Part shown: positions 20,750 to 31,327 of the stretch, one piece after another
Position numbering within the stretch: the first letter of the stretch is position 1
How the letters are laid out: each line of letters starts with the position of its first letter
Assembly: GCA_002786065.1 (NCBI GenBank)
Contig: NHNY01000002.1
Span: forward strand, 186,001 to 250,000
Reading direction: 5' to 3'
Source: Microcyclospora pomicola
Lineage: Eukaryota; Ascomycota; Dothideomycetes; Capnodiales
Length of the DNA: 64,000 nt
Position numbers and translations under genes: made by a program
The notes under the pieces: model-generated
What the model saw: only the letters and a program-made list of their open reading frames with translations
What the model was told of the DNA's origin: nothing
Databases searched by the model: none

Positions 20750-21865
20750 TGTAATATTGGACTTCAGAAGGTCTTCGGTTGCAAGGTCATGAATGCAAGT
20801 TTCGCACGATCGAACCTCATATCATACGTGCAAGCTCACTGACATTGGACTCGCTGACATCATCATTCTTTCGATATCGATAAGGTCTTGGCGGCACGTG
20901 GTTTGCACTTTGGCTTCAATTTGCATGTGCCAAACCACCTGTTGTAGAGACGACTGGAGGACTTCGAATCCACGCAAGATGAATGGTCATGATCAGTCTC
21001 TGTACAAGCTCTACAGGTACTGTATATCATGCAGGCGATAGCCATTTCGTGTGGTACTCTAGCGCTGCTCATGACAAGTTTCAATGATACAGTACTCGAA
21101 TATGCACGCTCAGCTCTCTCCGAGCACGGCGAGCAAGGAAGTGCGACTAGTGACGGAGAAACGGCCGGTTACTAGGATGGAGGAGCACTACTGGCATGAG
21201 CCAACGAGCTGAATGGGAAGTCCGAGAGAGTTTTGCATGTGAAGGCCGCGAGTGAAGTCCAGCGGGCTAGCTATTACGCGGTAAGCTGAAACGTTGAGCA
21301 GGGATGCGCAGATTCCGCAGCGTTATTGGACGTTCCTGGGGCAGGGGTGCAAAGATGCATGAAGATTGCAAGTCTGATGCTGCTGTGGTGAGGATTTGAC
21401 ATTTCTCACGTATAGAGTACCTTGTCAATGTATGGATGTTGCTGAGAGCATGTGCGTACCTTTGTCTCTACCGAAAGCCGAGGATTGTCGGTCCTCCAGC
21501 TCCTCACATGTACTGGATACTATGCCTGAATTTGCCACCAGTGCGCCCTCCACCACCTCACCCATGGTAGCTCGTAGGGAAGCGATGATGATACGACAAG
21601 GCAACGCACGAGGCGACACGAGATCGAGTGCTTCTTTGTGCGATCAAGATCTCATCTCATGATCACTCCTGCTGAGTGGAATTGCACATCTCTTGAATAA
21701 CCGATCGTTGGTGTAGTGTCACATGGACTGGTAGGCTGGGCGTGTATACAGGTACAGGGTCATGTACATGTGCTTGGTGACACGGGATCACATGCAAGTC
21801 TGCAAGTCTGTCAAGCGCACGGACAACGATCCCCATCATCGCGGATTCCCACCACTTCCCACAAC
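20750..21865. other. Divergent intergenic region, no protein gene seen
   Basis: 1.1 kb between the ankyrin start (-) and the Opi1 leader (+). It holds one perfect-looking hairpin (listed separately). Open frames are short, and no motif was found. Confidence 0.55.
20898..20938. other. Hairpin (11/12-nt arms, 18-nt loop)
   Basis: The arm GTGGTTTGCAC (20898-20908) pairs with GTGCCAAACCAC (20927-20938), with one bulged base. It lies in an intergenic region, so it could be a transcribed structure or a relic of an inverted repeat. There is no T-run or flanking duplication. Confidence 0.5.
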
Positions 21866-21988
21866 ATGCCACGACTACATACCCATCTTTTGGACTTTCC
21901 TCTAATGCTCTACGAATATCACCGCTCCTTGTCTATCCTGTTCGTTCGCGCAGGCGTCAATGATCCGACCGCTCCCTGGATGAGCTGA
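21866..21988 (+). promoter_or_regulatory. Candidate upstream ORF in the OPI1 leader
   Basis: ATG at 21866 opens a 40-codon frame (MPRLHTHLLDF...) that ends with TGA 60 nt before the OPI1 start. The surrounding leader is pyrimidine-rich and plausibly transcribed. If it lies inside the mRNA it would reduce translation of OPI1. The transcription start is not known. Confidence 0.35.
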
Positions 21989-22048
21989 CTGTCGCCATCC
22001 TTTTCGAATCGGGTCTCTTTAGACAGCGACTGGCCTTCACCCTGAGCC

Positions 22049-23730
22049 ATGGAGCAGGTGCTTCAGCAGGACCAACCGCCAGCTTACCATTACATCGACC
22101 ACCGTCCCGAGTCTCTCAAGCTGCCTGCAGTGCCACAACATGCGATCGCGACTCCAGCTTCACAATCTGACATCCGATTACCCGATCTAAAGACCGTTCT
22201 GTCTCCGCATTTCGACCAAATCTCGCCTTCACGCGGCACCTTCATCACGCCTCTTTCACCCCCACATTCTGCCAGGGGTCACTTTCGAACAGTATCAACA
22301 CATCAGGATTATACTCCCACCAGGAGAAGCACAGATTCGACGTCCATCGCGGCTTCGGAAAGCAGTAGCAGTGTCACGGAAGGAAGAGGCAGACATAAGC
22401 GGGACATCAGTGTTGTCTCAGTAGACGTGGACGATCCGAAGGTTCGCGAAGCTGCTGAGGCTCTTTCTGAGCTTGGAAACAAGAGTATGCGTGGAAACAT
22501 GTCCTGTTGCGTTCAGAGTACGAACCCGAGCTGACATGTGAAAAAGGCTTCGCGCGTTCACCTCCGAGTGCGAACGGTCACGTGCTGTCACATGCACCAC
22601 CGAATGATGCCGAAGAAGAACCCCTCCTAACATTATTCACACAAGCTCACCCTTGGTTTGCAGCACCTATCAATGGTTCGCTGTCAGCTTATAATCAGAC
22701 CAAACTCCGCGCGCCTCGGTTATTGCAATATGGAGTCAACCTCGTTGAGCGAAACCTTACTTCGCCGGTGGTGAGCACCGTCAGCACCGTCGGTCGAATG
22801 ACTGGCGTGGAAAGTGGTCTTCGATGGTATCTACAACCTAAAGCACCCCACGCAGATGATGGCGAGTCTTTGTCGGCCAACAGGAAACGAAGCGGCAACG
22901 AGATGGACATCGAAGCGGGGCTTTCCAGCCCAGTCATGCGATTTGATCCTACCGATCCTCGCACAATGGAAGACTTACCAGCATATCGGGCGAGCAAGCC
23001 ACCGTCTTACCGGGAGGAAGTGAGCCCGGTGTCTCTCCAAAGATGGAGATCTGCAGACGAACCTAACGCAACCTGGTCATCGCGCGTGCTTTACAGCGCC
23101 TCTGGGTTGGGTGTGGCGATGAGCAACTCGTCTCGCAACAGCATCATGTTCTGTCTGAGCGCACTGAGCCAAGCTACCGTGCACATCACGACCGTGATGA
23201 ATGCATTGAAGATGGTGTTGGATCAGTACGATCAAAGACGAGCTCAATGGCGACAGTACAGTGAGTCATCGTTGGAGAAGGGCGAGAGAGGCGAAAAGAG
23301 CGATCGGCCAAGCACTCCAGACCGCGATGATGCAGCACGTGTCTTGGCTGCTGTCATTCAGAAGCATTGCGAGGACATCATGCGAACCCTCAAGATGGTG
23401 GTAAACCACGTCTCTACCTCTGTCGGTGGCGCCCTACCCGAGAACGCACGCATCTTCGTGCGCGATCAGCTCATGTCGCTTCCCCAAAGATACCACTTCG
23501 TATCGCAAAGCACATCTGCAGACAGCGATACCATTCGAGGCGCACATCGCATGATCGCGTTTGCGAATGAAGGTCTGGACATGATGGGACAGGTCAGCCA
23601 AGTGTGCAAAGCAACACTAGACTCTGCCAATGACTGGCTGGCTAGAGTTGGTCGTCCACGATCCGAGTCTGAGTCGTTTTCGAAAGCACCCGCCGCTGAT
23701 CAGGATGTCGCCATGGCCGATGCTGCTTGA
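22049..23730 (+). CDS. OPI1: Opi1-type transcriptional repressor of phospholipid synthesis genes
   Basis: Opi1 senses phosphatidic acid at the ER and, when released, represses INO1 and other phospholipid genes in the nucleus (yeast knowledge). Exons 22049-22484 and 22547-23730 (62-nt intron, GTATGC ... GCTGACA ... AAAAG) close in phase to 539 residues. Family features of PF08618 are visible: the segment DPKVREAAEALSEL before the intron, TQAHPWFAAPINGSLSAYNQ, then YGVNLVERNLTSPVVSTVST with GVESGLRWYL. The C-terminal helical region includes ALSQATVHITTVMNALKMVL and RTLKMVVNHVSTSVGGALPE. The N-terminus is a low-complexity Ser/Pro stretch. A typical yeast leucine zipper is not obvious. Size is normal for filamentous-fungal Opi1. 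Confidence 0.92.
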
Positions 23731-24905
23731 ACATGTTGACGCACGACCAATTCTACAAGTCAGCCGCCTCTCATCATATGACGCTGCGGTTTGATATGCA
23801 ACCATGACGCGTTCCAACAACCCGTGTTGCGATGAGCATACAACGATGTTCTGGACGTCCAACACATGCAAAATCCAAAAGAGGACAACGTACATTTCGA
23901 CGTTTACATTTCAGCAGATAGGCAAGTCCCTATTGCCGGGCCGAAGGACATGAGCCTCTCACTCACTATATACTCCCTTTCAACATCAAAAGAGCCAAAG
24001 AGCTTCTACATTCAACCAGACTCATCACATAATCTCCCATGCCTTCCGCGGCCTGGAAGCAACACTCATCACACGACACACGATTTCCATTCTTGTCTCA
24101 TATAACCAATAACCTCATCACATTATGTGCGAGCATGACTAAACTTCAGACCTTGATTACACAGGACTGAAGAGTGCTCAATGGCGAAAAATAGAAAACT
24201 CAAGAGGAAGAGCTCTTGAAACTGGCGGCGTTACAGTCAGGATGGTAGGACTGCGCGCCGAAGAAAGAACTGTACTTCGTAGGAAGCGAGGCGTTCTGGG
24301 CGTCTGTCGTCACGGACACGTATACGCCGTAGAAAGAATCTGGATCGGCGCTGTAGGGATGTGGCACGCGGAGCAATGACACATCTACCTTATGTAGGAA
24401 ATGTACAACTGTGCTTCGAAGCAGAGACTCCAACCTTCGGACACCTCATCTACTACATCCGACTATCGTTGTCTTCTTATTCGTGTCTTCCGATGGGAAT
24501 ATATGCCTGTAGCTTATGCTTTTTACGCTCGCGCATCCCAATATGCGATCCGCCGGCCAGCGTGGGTGTGCTGTTATGGCACGATCGCGTTGTCGGGGCT
24601 TGCGACTATGTGGACTGATGTTGAGTATGAGTGCGTTGTCATCACCACTCTTGCATCGCATCGAGAGTAGAGAGGTCACGTATGGATCACATTGCAGGCA
24701 TGGAAACGGGCATGGGCTGAAGACAAGAGATGACCCATGGGATGACTGCTTGCAAAGTACTGCTCTAGCCTTGACAGCGATGCTGCGACGATCGTCGTTT
24801 TGTCTTCTCAGATCACAAGAGTACAAGCGCTCCTCACCGATGATCGGTATGCTCCCACCGAAGAACAGAAGAAAATGCAGAACGCTTCAATACCTACGCT
24901 TCGCC
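23731..24905. other. Convergent intergenic region, no gene called
   Basis: 1.2 kb between the OPI1 stop (+) and the stop of the mitochondrial protein gene (-). A minus-strand frame at 24200-24433 (77 codons, ending NAASFKSSSS) has somewhat protein-like composition but starts at a non-ATG codon and has no upstream exon that I could join. It is left uncalled. Confidence 0.5.
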
Positions 24906-26157
24906 TCAACCCTTGATGACATCCCGCCACATCGCCACCGCTTCCTCCATGTATCTGCCCTTCTGCACGTACCCGCGCTTCGACGGCTTCATGGCCGTGA
25001 GCTCGCGCTCGAGTGTCTCGGCGAGGCTGGACAAGGGCTGCTCGTACTTTTGCAGAATCTGCTCCACGCGCGAGGCTTCGGGGAGGCTGGCTTTGAGCAC
25101 GCGCTGGGCGAGCCAGAGACCGTGCCAGACCGGAACGTTGTGCAGCATGCTGTATTGTGGACCTTTGGCGAGCGGCTCGGCCTTTGGCTGTGAGTGTGTA
25201 TTAGTATTTGACGCAGGATTAATGAGGTGACGAGATGAAATGACTTACTGCTCCTTCATCTCCAAGACAATTCAAGAGACGTTCGGTGTATAATTTCACC
25301 TTCCCGCTCACGTCTTGACCTTCTTGGAACTTCAAGGCCCACGCTCCTTCCAGCTCGAGAAATGTGCCTATCACCCACCGTTGACGCCTGTGGTCGTGTT
25401 TCACGACCGCCCCTTTCTCGGGCGTATGCGTTTCCGACTCGAGCAACATCGCTACGAGCGCTGCATGGCGTCGTGCTGTGGTCAGGGCCTCCTCGCTCCA
25501 CTGATCTTGGCTGACTTCCTGATGCAGGCCCCACATCACCGCATCCAGAACTCCCGCGTGTCGAAAGCTCATGCCGGTGTGCTTGGCTTGTTGCAGACAT
25601 ACCAACAGCGTCCCCATCTGTCCGGCGCGCACCAGACTTCTCGCGATCTGGTTGTGGAAGTTATGGCGAGGGTTCGTATCGTGTAACCCCCTGAGCAACG
25701 CCGGCATGTTCTGTCGCCAGGTCTCGTCCTTGCTCTCTTCCTCCAATGCCGCGAGAACTTTCATCACCAGCCCTTTCTTGCTCGGGATGTCCCTAGTCCG
25801 GTCAAGCCATCGCAGCTCGACCTCTTCATCTCCTAATGTCACAATGCGTGGGTTGTCTTGGAGGGATTGTCGGGACTTTTGCTCAAAGATCAGTCGGCGC
25901 GTCGCTTTGGGCAGAGCGGCGGGGATGAGGTGCTTGTTGCGGAAAGTGGCGAAGACTTCGTTCAGCTGGGGATCAGCAGTCTCGGCGAAGGTTGGAACGA
26001 CTCGGCTGGTGTCAGCGTAAAGTGTGAGCGGCTGTTGAAATGTATTCATACCGGCTTGCTGGGAAGGAGTGGTAGAGAATGCGCGGACTGCATGCCTCGC
26101 ATCTACCTGCGCGGCTCGGTGGATGCGCAGTGCACATCTAGCACAGATAAGGTTCAT
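24906..26157 (-). CDS. Mitochondrially targeted fungal protein, function unknown
   Basis: Exons 25249-26157 and 24906-25187 (61-nt intron, GTAAGT ... CTCACAG, phase 0) encode 396 residues. The N-terminus is Arg-rich and acid-free with RCALRIHRAAQVDARHAVRA followed by FSTTPS, the classic mitochondrial presequence with an R-x-F/STT-type cleavage site. The mature part is mainly helical (for example LPKATRRLIFEQKSRQ, ARSLVRAGQMGTLLVCLQQA) and ends in a basic segment KPSKRGYVQKGRYMEEAV. I do not recognise the family. The helical pairs recall PPR-like or mitoribosome/RNA-associated fungal proteins, but that is only an impression. It shares a 207-nt promoter region with the gene for mitoribosomal protein bL19m, which fits a mitochondrial gene-expression role. 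Confidence 0.87.
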
Positions 26158-26364
26158 GATATGAAAAGATTGCCGACGAAGACGAATGAGGTGAGGATGG
26201 CGAGCAGTGGTGGTGTTGGTACTTGATGCCGCTGTAACTCAGACATCAATGGCTGCAGCGCTCTCGAAATGTCAAGTCTCCCCCGAAACTCCGCAAGCGA
26301 CTTCATCAGACCGAACGACAAAGGACCATCAAACATTTCGCCAGCAAGTCACGACTCGGCGAGC
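26158..26364. promoter_or_regulatory. Short divergent promoter between two mitochondrial-protein genes
   Basis: Only 207 nt separate the two ATGs (26157 minus, 26365 plus). Both products have mitochondrial presequences, so shared regulation is plausible. No TATA box is seen, as is usual for housekeeping genes. Confidence 0.6.
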
Positions 26365-27170
26365 ATGTCTATTCCATCTTCATCAGCTCGGCCACTGAGC
26401 TGTCTCAAACATGCGCTTCGTCAATGTCGCGCCGAGCGACACAGAATACGGCATCAGCATGAACGACAGCGCACTCTAGCTACCGCGACCGAATCATATC
26501 CCTCTCTGCAGACCCGATGGCCGCAACCTGCACCAGAATTTCGCACATCGCATGCAATCAAGCAAAATCGTGAGTCTAGGCCCGGTTTCTTGTGCTGCCT
26601 CCAAGGTCGAGTCTGATCATTTACGTAGGTCCCGACAACCCGAATCTTAGGAGAATTCCTGTGGTTCCACCTCCTCGGTCATTGGCGAAGCTCTGCCCGA
26701 ATCCTATCGCGAATGTCACCCAAGATCAACTCAAATTGCTGGATCCCACCGGTGCTCGCGCGCGATTGTTCAGCGAGACCAATCCGGAAGCTGCCAAAGT
26801 CGGCGACATCCTACTCGTACGCTTGAAGTCTGGCGACCCTTTCGCAGGCGTCTGTCTCGTCATTCGCAAGCGAAACAGCCCGATCGATACGTCTATCCTA
26901 TTACGGAACCAGCTTACTCGGGTGGGCGTCGAGATGTGGTTCAAAATTTACAGTCCGAACGTTGAAGGGATCGAGGTCGTACAAAGAAAACAAGGCAAGA
27001 AGGTCCGAAGAGCGAAGTTATACTACATGCGGAAACCGGCGCACGATATGGGAAGCGTGGAGGGAGTGGTCAAGCAATATCAACGGCAACGAGCTGGTGG
27101 TCCGGCTGGTGGGAAGGAGGCTGGGCAGAAAGGTGGACTGCGAGGTAGCAAGCATGCGAAGAAGCATTGA
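26365..27170 (+). CDS. IMG1: Mitochondrial large-subunit ribosomal protein bL19m (Img1)
   Basis: Structural protein of the mitochondrial 54S subunit. Exons 26365-26569 and 26629-27170 (59-nt intron, GTGAGT ... TTACGTAG, phase 1) give 248 residues. The first 65 residues are Arg/Ser-rich with hardly any acids (KHALRQCRAERHRIRHQHER), a mitochondrial presequence. The L19 core follows: KVGDILLVRLKSGDPFAGVC, then IDTSILLRNQLTRVGVEMWF and KIYSPNVEGIEVVQRKQGKK. These match bacterial L19 strand order (G-D-x-[VI], F-x-G-[VL]-x-[IL]-x-R, RN...GVGVE, SP.[IV]..[IV]). The C-terminal tail is basic and glycine-rich, as in other fungal bL19m proteins. Divergent with the mitochondrial protein gene to its left. 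Confidence 0.94.
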
Positions 27171-27681
27171 TGTGATTGTTGGACTGTCGCTTTGAAGAAG
27201 AAATCCGCAGGAGCGGTATCGAGCATCTATGTTCCGGTAGAGATACATGTACATGTAGGCGTATTGTGGTTCTGAGAGGGATTCCCGATCACGTGGCTGG
27301 GTTTCAGTTGACCATCGACTGCAATGCGAAATTACGCACTGAAACCATCTCTCTTCAACTTGCTACCATATGTGCTTGGACAATTGCAAAATATACCCAA
27401 GCCATTTCTGCAGCTTTCGAGGGGGTGGGAAGGATACATTCCGGACGACTAGTCTCCATCAGGGCCTCCTTCATTCAAATAGCTTCCAACCTCATCTTCG
27501 GTATGGCACTATTCCGACATGTTTCAGGCTTAGAAAGGCCACTGACGATCGCCGGGAACTGCTGGACGATTCGTCGATCGCGCGGATCGTGCTTGACTTC
27601 CTCGGACGAAGCATTCGCTCAAGCATTGTAGAAGCTCAGGCTTGGTAGAGATCGCAGAGCATCAATATCATTGGCATAGGC
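27171..27681. other. Intergenic, no gene seen
   Basis: Downstream of IMG1. Frames at 27176-27631 and 27370-27648 (+) overlap each other and lack motifs. Confidence 0.55.
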
Positions 27682-28194
27682 ATGTTCGTTCGCCTGTCCC
27701 GCCACTCGCCAAAGGACATGATCGCCTTGGATGCTGTTATCTCGAGCTCGTCGGATATTGAGCAAACAATGGTCTCAACAGACAATCAGCTTTCATGGCA
27801 TGCCCTCGTGGCCACCAACGACTCAACATGCTGCGAGCATCATAAAGTGGTTCAACAAACCGAAGAGATTGATGAATGGATTGCGCCCACGCCAGCCGAT
27901 AGTTCTGTTACCCTTGCAATGTTGTTGCGGCTTGCCAGTGCAATGGCACGCAACCTTGGCTTTGCACCAGCACCAATATTGGACCAGGCCATTACGGCCA
28001 TTGCAATTTGGCTACCGCCGCCATGCGCCCAAAGGCTCAATCTCCAGGAGGCCTCATATGAGCCTCGTGTCGATGTTTCAGACGAAGTTCCAATGGACGA
28101 TTGCTACATGTACGGTCCTACGGCAGCGTTTTGCACGGGAGTCGGCACCCCGGTCGAGCTTTTCGCCACCGCACTATGCGAGAGCGTAACCTAA
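27682..28194 (+). CDS. Hypothetical protein, 170 aa (tentative)
   Basis: An open frame from ATG 27682 to 28194. Composition is protein-like: balanced acidic and hydrophobic residues, with a helix-like middle TLAMLLRLASAMARNLG and a hydrophobic AITAIAIWLPPP. Cysteines cluster near the end (DDCYMYGPTAAFCTG). There are no recognised domains. A second plus-strand frame (27731-28189) overlaps it, which weakens the call. The middle (SAMARNLGFAPAPILDQAITA) faintly recalls the hydrophobic segments of fungal transcription-factor middle-homology regions. If real it may be one exon of a longer gene or a remnant. Confidence 0.33.
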   Translation: MFVRLSRHSPKDMIALDAVISSSSDIEQTMVSTDNQLSWHALVATNDSTCCEHHKVVQQTEEIDEWIAPTPADSSVTLAMLLRLASAMARNLGFAPAPILDQAITAIAIWLPPPCAQRLNLQEASYEPRVDVSDEVPMDDCYMYGPTAAFCTGVGTPVELFATALCESVT

Positions 28195-29492
28195 AGTTAC
28201 GGCAGACGTAGAACGAAGTCTTGGTTTGATCCGACCCTACACTGTTTCGGATGGCTGTGTCCTACGATGTGCTCCCAAGTCTGAACTCAGTTGCTCACCA
28301 CTCGATACCAGCACCGCTCGCATACGAGAGAAGCTGGTCATGCGTAGTCCGATCACAGCATTGATGCGCCGTCTCCGCAGGCGTCTTGCCTCTGGACAAT
28401 CCGATATTGGTAGATTTCAAATCCATTAAGTCGGAATGAATGCGGGTTTGTTCTGCCGCGTGCCCAAGACGGCCTGCATCATCACCATAGCACTCGCGGC
28501 AGTTTCTGTACGATACCACAGTCCAACAGCGCAGCAGACCCCGACCGTCGGCCAGCCACGCCAGCATCAAGGGTCCCGGAGCATTGTGCTTTCGAGACCC
28601 TGATTCGCCTTCACGTTCTCTAGCGCCTCTCGCCGAACGTCACCTCGTCTCGCGCTGGCCAATTCCAAATTCCTAGTGCCATCGTCCTGTGGAGATCGAC
28701 TCATGTGCGCAGGCTGTTATGCGCCGGAGATGCTCTTTCATCATGGCAGGTCTCAACCGACATACAGATCTTGGCGGCGGCAAATCGTCTACCAGCGTTT
28801 CTTCGCCTAATCGCTTACGGCATAATGCTGGCATGACGCCACCCTGCGACCCAATGCGAGGCACTAACGAACCTTTGTTTCGCGGCTGGTCATCGAGCTA
28901 TAGCGGCAGTCGATCATTTTGCGCGTGTTTTGTAATCACCAATCCTGGTGGACCAGTCTATTTTCCTTGGACCACTTTACTGTAGCTGCCGTCCGATCCA
29001 TTCCGCACATGTCTGGCGCCAGTAGAGAATGGCATTGGCCTGCACGACATGTTGTACTCCTCAGCTTCAACTCTGATGTGCTGATCTTACTTCAACTTGG
29101 AGAAGTTGAACGCCACTTTGTTCGGAATTAAGCCCGGCATTATTATGGCAGCAGTGGGGAAACACCGTATAACATGCCCTCCTCTTTTGTCTCTTCAACC
29201 TTCCAAGATCAGGCGTTGAATGAAATAAACACATCACACCCAATCCAACAGAAAGGACTATCCGAGCCTTACCCAAGCTATCACTTCTTTCATCCGCAAG
29301 TCCCAAGGCATGAGCGGTGTTAAGCTGACCGCCCGCTTAAGTCCACACGATATATGTTAGCAGTCGCCGCCCGACCTTTTATCTTTCACTCTTCCTCACG
29401 GAGCTGCTGTCCGGCTCCCCGACTGCATCTTTCAAAGTTCGATCTACTTACGATCTGTGCCTTGACGGCTGTGCGTCTGACACCGATCTCAC
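28195..29492. other. Intergenic, gene-poor
   Basis: Leader region of the Zn2Cys6 gene plus about 1 kb with no supported gene. It contains the possible ankyrin-like remnant at 28295-28570 (-), listed separately. Confidence 0.5.
28295..28570 (-). pseudogene. Possible ankyrin-like remnant
   Basis: A minus-strand frame of 91 codons whose end reads LSRGKTPAETAHQCCDRTTH then DQLLSYASG, recalling the G-x-T-P-x-x-x-A core of an ankyrin repeat followed by a capping helix. Only one repeat-like unit is visible, and no start or upstream repeats were found. This may be a decayed C-terminus of an ankyrin gene, or chance. Confidence 0.22.
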
Positions 29493-30255
29493 ATGGAGCC
29501 CTCGGCGACTTCAGCACAGGCTGACGTTGCGGTTCGCAAACGTGCCGCCAAGGCTGTAAGAGGCCGGTTTCAAGCGCTACCGCGCAAATGTGCTGACTTC
29601 AATTGCAGTGTGACCAATGCAGGAGACGGAAAACCAAATGCGATGGCACCACGAATTGTGCTGCTTGTCGAAGCATCAAGTACGCCTTCCCAGATTCCAT
29701 TCAAGAAAGTCTCTCGTCCTTCTGACGCAGAACAGTCTCAATTGCTCTTATGGATATCATATGAGGCAAGCCAGAGGCCCTGCATACGTCGCTTATCTCG
29801 AGGCCAAAGTCGAAAGTCTGGAAGAGCAGATCAGGCGGATGTCAGAAGTGTCGTCGTCAGCCAGCAGTCCTGTCGTCACTAGCGACGACTCTCGCACCGG
29901 CTCCATGTCTTCTCAACCCATAGATTTGGATGTAGCGAGCAATCCCGGTGCTCCTTCCGGTTCGAACTACACACAAGATTCAACCCGCGATTTTGTACCT
30001 TCACAGCAATCAACGATGAATCTCGGCTCTCGCGATGTGTATCAAAGCGTACATACATCACAGCACATGCAACAGCAATCTCAACCTTTCGGCAGATCTA
30101 CAGCTTCTGAAATGCAGCCCGATTCGTTCATAACATCTCAGACCATCCAGCAACAATCGTTGCACCTCGAAGGAGGCTCGTTATTTGCTCGACGCAGCAT
30201 GTATCCGAGGTCCGTGGAGTTCCTTGACACCGATCCTGAACTTGATGGCGCTTGA
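29493..30255 (+). CDS. Short Zn2Cys6 binuclear-cluster transcription factor
   Basis: Fungal-type DNA-binding regulator. Exons 29493-29555, 29609-29679 and 29736-30255 close in phase to 217 residues. The two introns (53 and 56 nt) flank and interrupt the zinc cluster; only after splicing does the motif appear: AAKACDQCRRRKTKCDGTTN, CAAC, RSINLNC, i.e. C-x2-C-x6-C-x5-C-x2-C-x6-C, fully intact. The linker (SYGYHMRQARGPAYV) and a coiled coil YLEAKVESLEEQIRRM follow, as in Xyr1/XlnR- and Gal4-type proteins. The rest is a Ser/Gln-rich tail that ends at 30255. The middle-homology domain (PF04082) usual in this class is absent, and no splice path that would add it was found. It may be a short regulator or the surviving 5' part of a longer gene. 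Confidence 0.82.
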
Positions 30256-31012
30256 TCTGACATCAAGTATAGATCACTCTATCTACTTGATCACGAGTAC
30301 AGTAGCTTCTATCAAAGCATGGTCCATGCAGCTTGATATCCGGCCAGCAGGATTGAGTCACTCTATGTGGCACTTGTATTACATCAAGCACCTTCGCACG
30401 CTGTGAAAGCTGATTGCGACATCTATGAAAGGGTGTTGCAGCTCGGTCCACGTAAGAACATTGGCCGCATGAAGCCCATGACGACTGGGTTCCGCAATTC
30501 GAGCAAACATCGTCCGGTCACTCGGCCCTACCTCAGTCCTGGGTGGGGTCTAAGCCTAAAGACGATGACATCGACGCTTACCTATGTTTGCGACCGCTTC
30601 TGAAGATGGCAGTATCAACAGTTGATACACCGTAACACGGTGTTGATCGAATGGGCAGCTACAAGACGCTTAGACAGACGATTCTCAGTCGACTCTTGGC
30701 GCACACAAGAAGCAAAACACCCAGGGAGGCAGCTGAAGACCGAGTCTCATTTGGACGGGTTGTTTGCTCCTCGTATCATGGAGTCTGAAACGCTTGCATG
30801 AACAGATACACCCTATTCTGCCAGCTGATCATAAAGAAGCGCCGCGAGGTTCTGTTTTTCGTCAGACCATCGATATTGCAAATTTTGTTGCATTGGGTCT
30901 GACCTGCGTACGATGCGGTGTCGTCGGCGCGGCGATTGACTTCGATGCGCATCTCAACTTGGGCACGACCGGGTAATCCTGGGTCACACTGGAGTGCTCG
31001 GAGCATGGCTCA

Positions 31013-31074
<62 letters not shown>

Positions 31075-31327
31075 TGGAGGATCAGGTAGCATTTTTGGTA
31101 GTGTTGCGCGGGTGATCATTTTAAAGGTCGAGCTGGGAGTACCGGCGATTCAGTTCATGCAATCTCGACCAGGATGTGGTTCAATGTGATGGACAGTATC
31201 CACTTTTATGCAGACATTGACTTGCCTGACCTCCAAAATGGGCAAGCACTAAAGCAATATGCGAGTGCAATCCTAAAAAGCACGCTCATAAATGTATTGT
31301 TTCATCAATCATAATAGCCAATCCCGC
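30256..31327. other. Intergenic, with AAC microsatellite
   Basis: Downstream of the Zn2Cys6 gene and of the NOB1 stop. The frame 30185-30406 (+) carries hydrophobic segments (IDHSIYLITSTVASIKAWSM) but could not be joined to the regulator. Otherwise only the microsatellite is notable. Confidence 0.5.
31014..31073. repeat. (AAC)20 microsatellite
   Basis: Twenty uninterrupted AAC units. It is immediately preceded by ATGGCTCAA in the asparagine-coding phase and followed by ATGGAGGATCAG, so that phase would encode Met-Ala-Gln-Asn20-Met-Glu-Asp-Gln, but no gene could be built around it. Confidence 0.97.

Noticed and set aside
30862-31119. Minus-strand frame with a poly-Cys run across the AAC repeat
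   Set aside because: The run is only the translation of the microsatellite in one phase; nothing else supports a protein.
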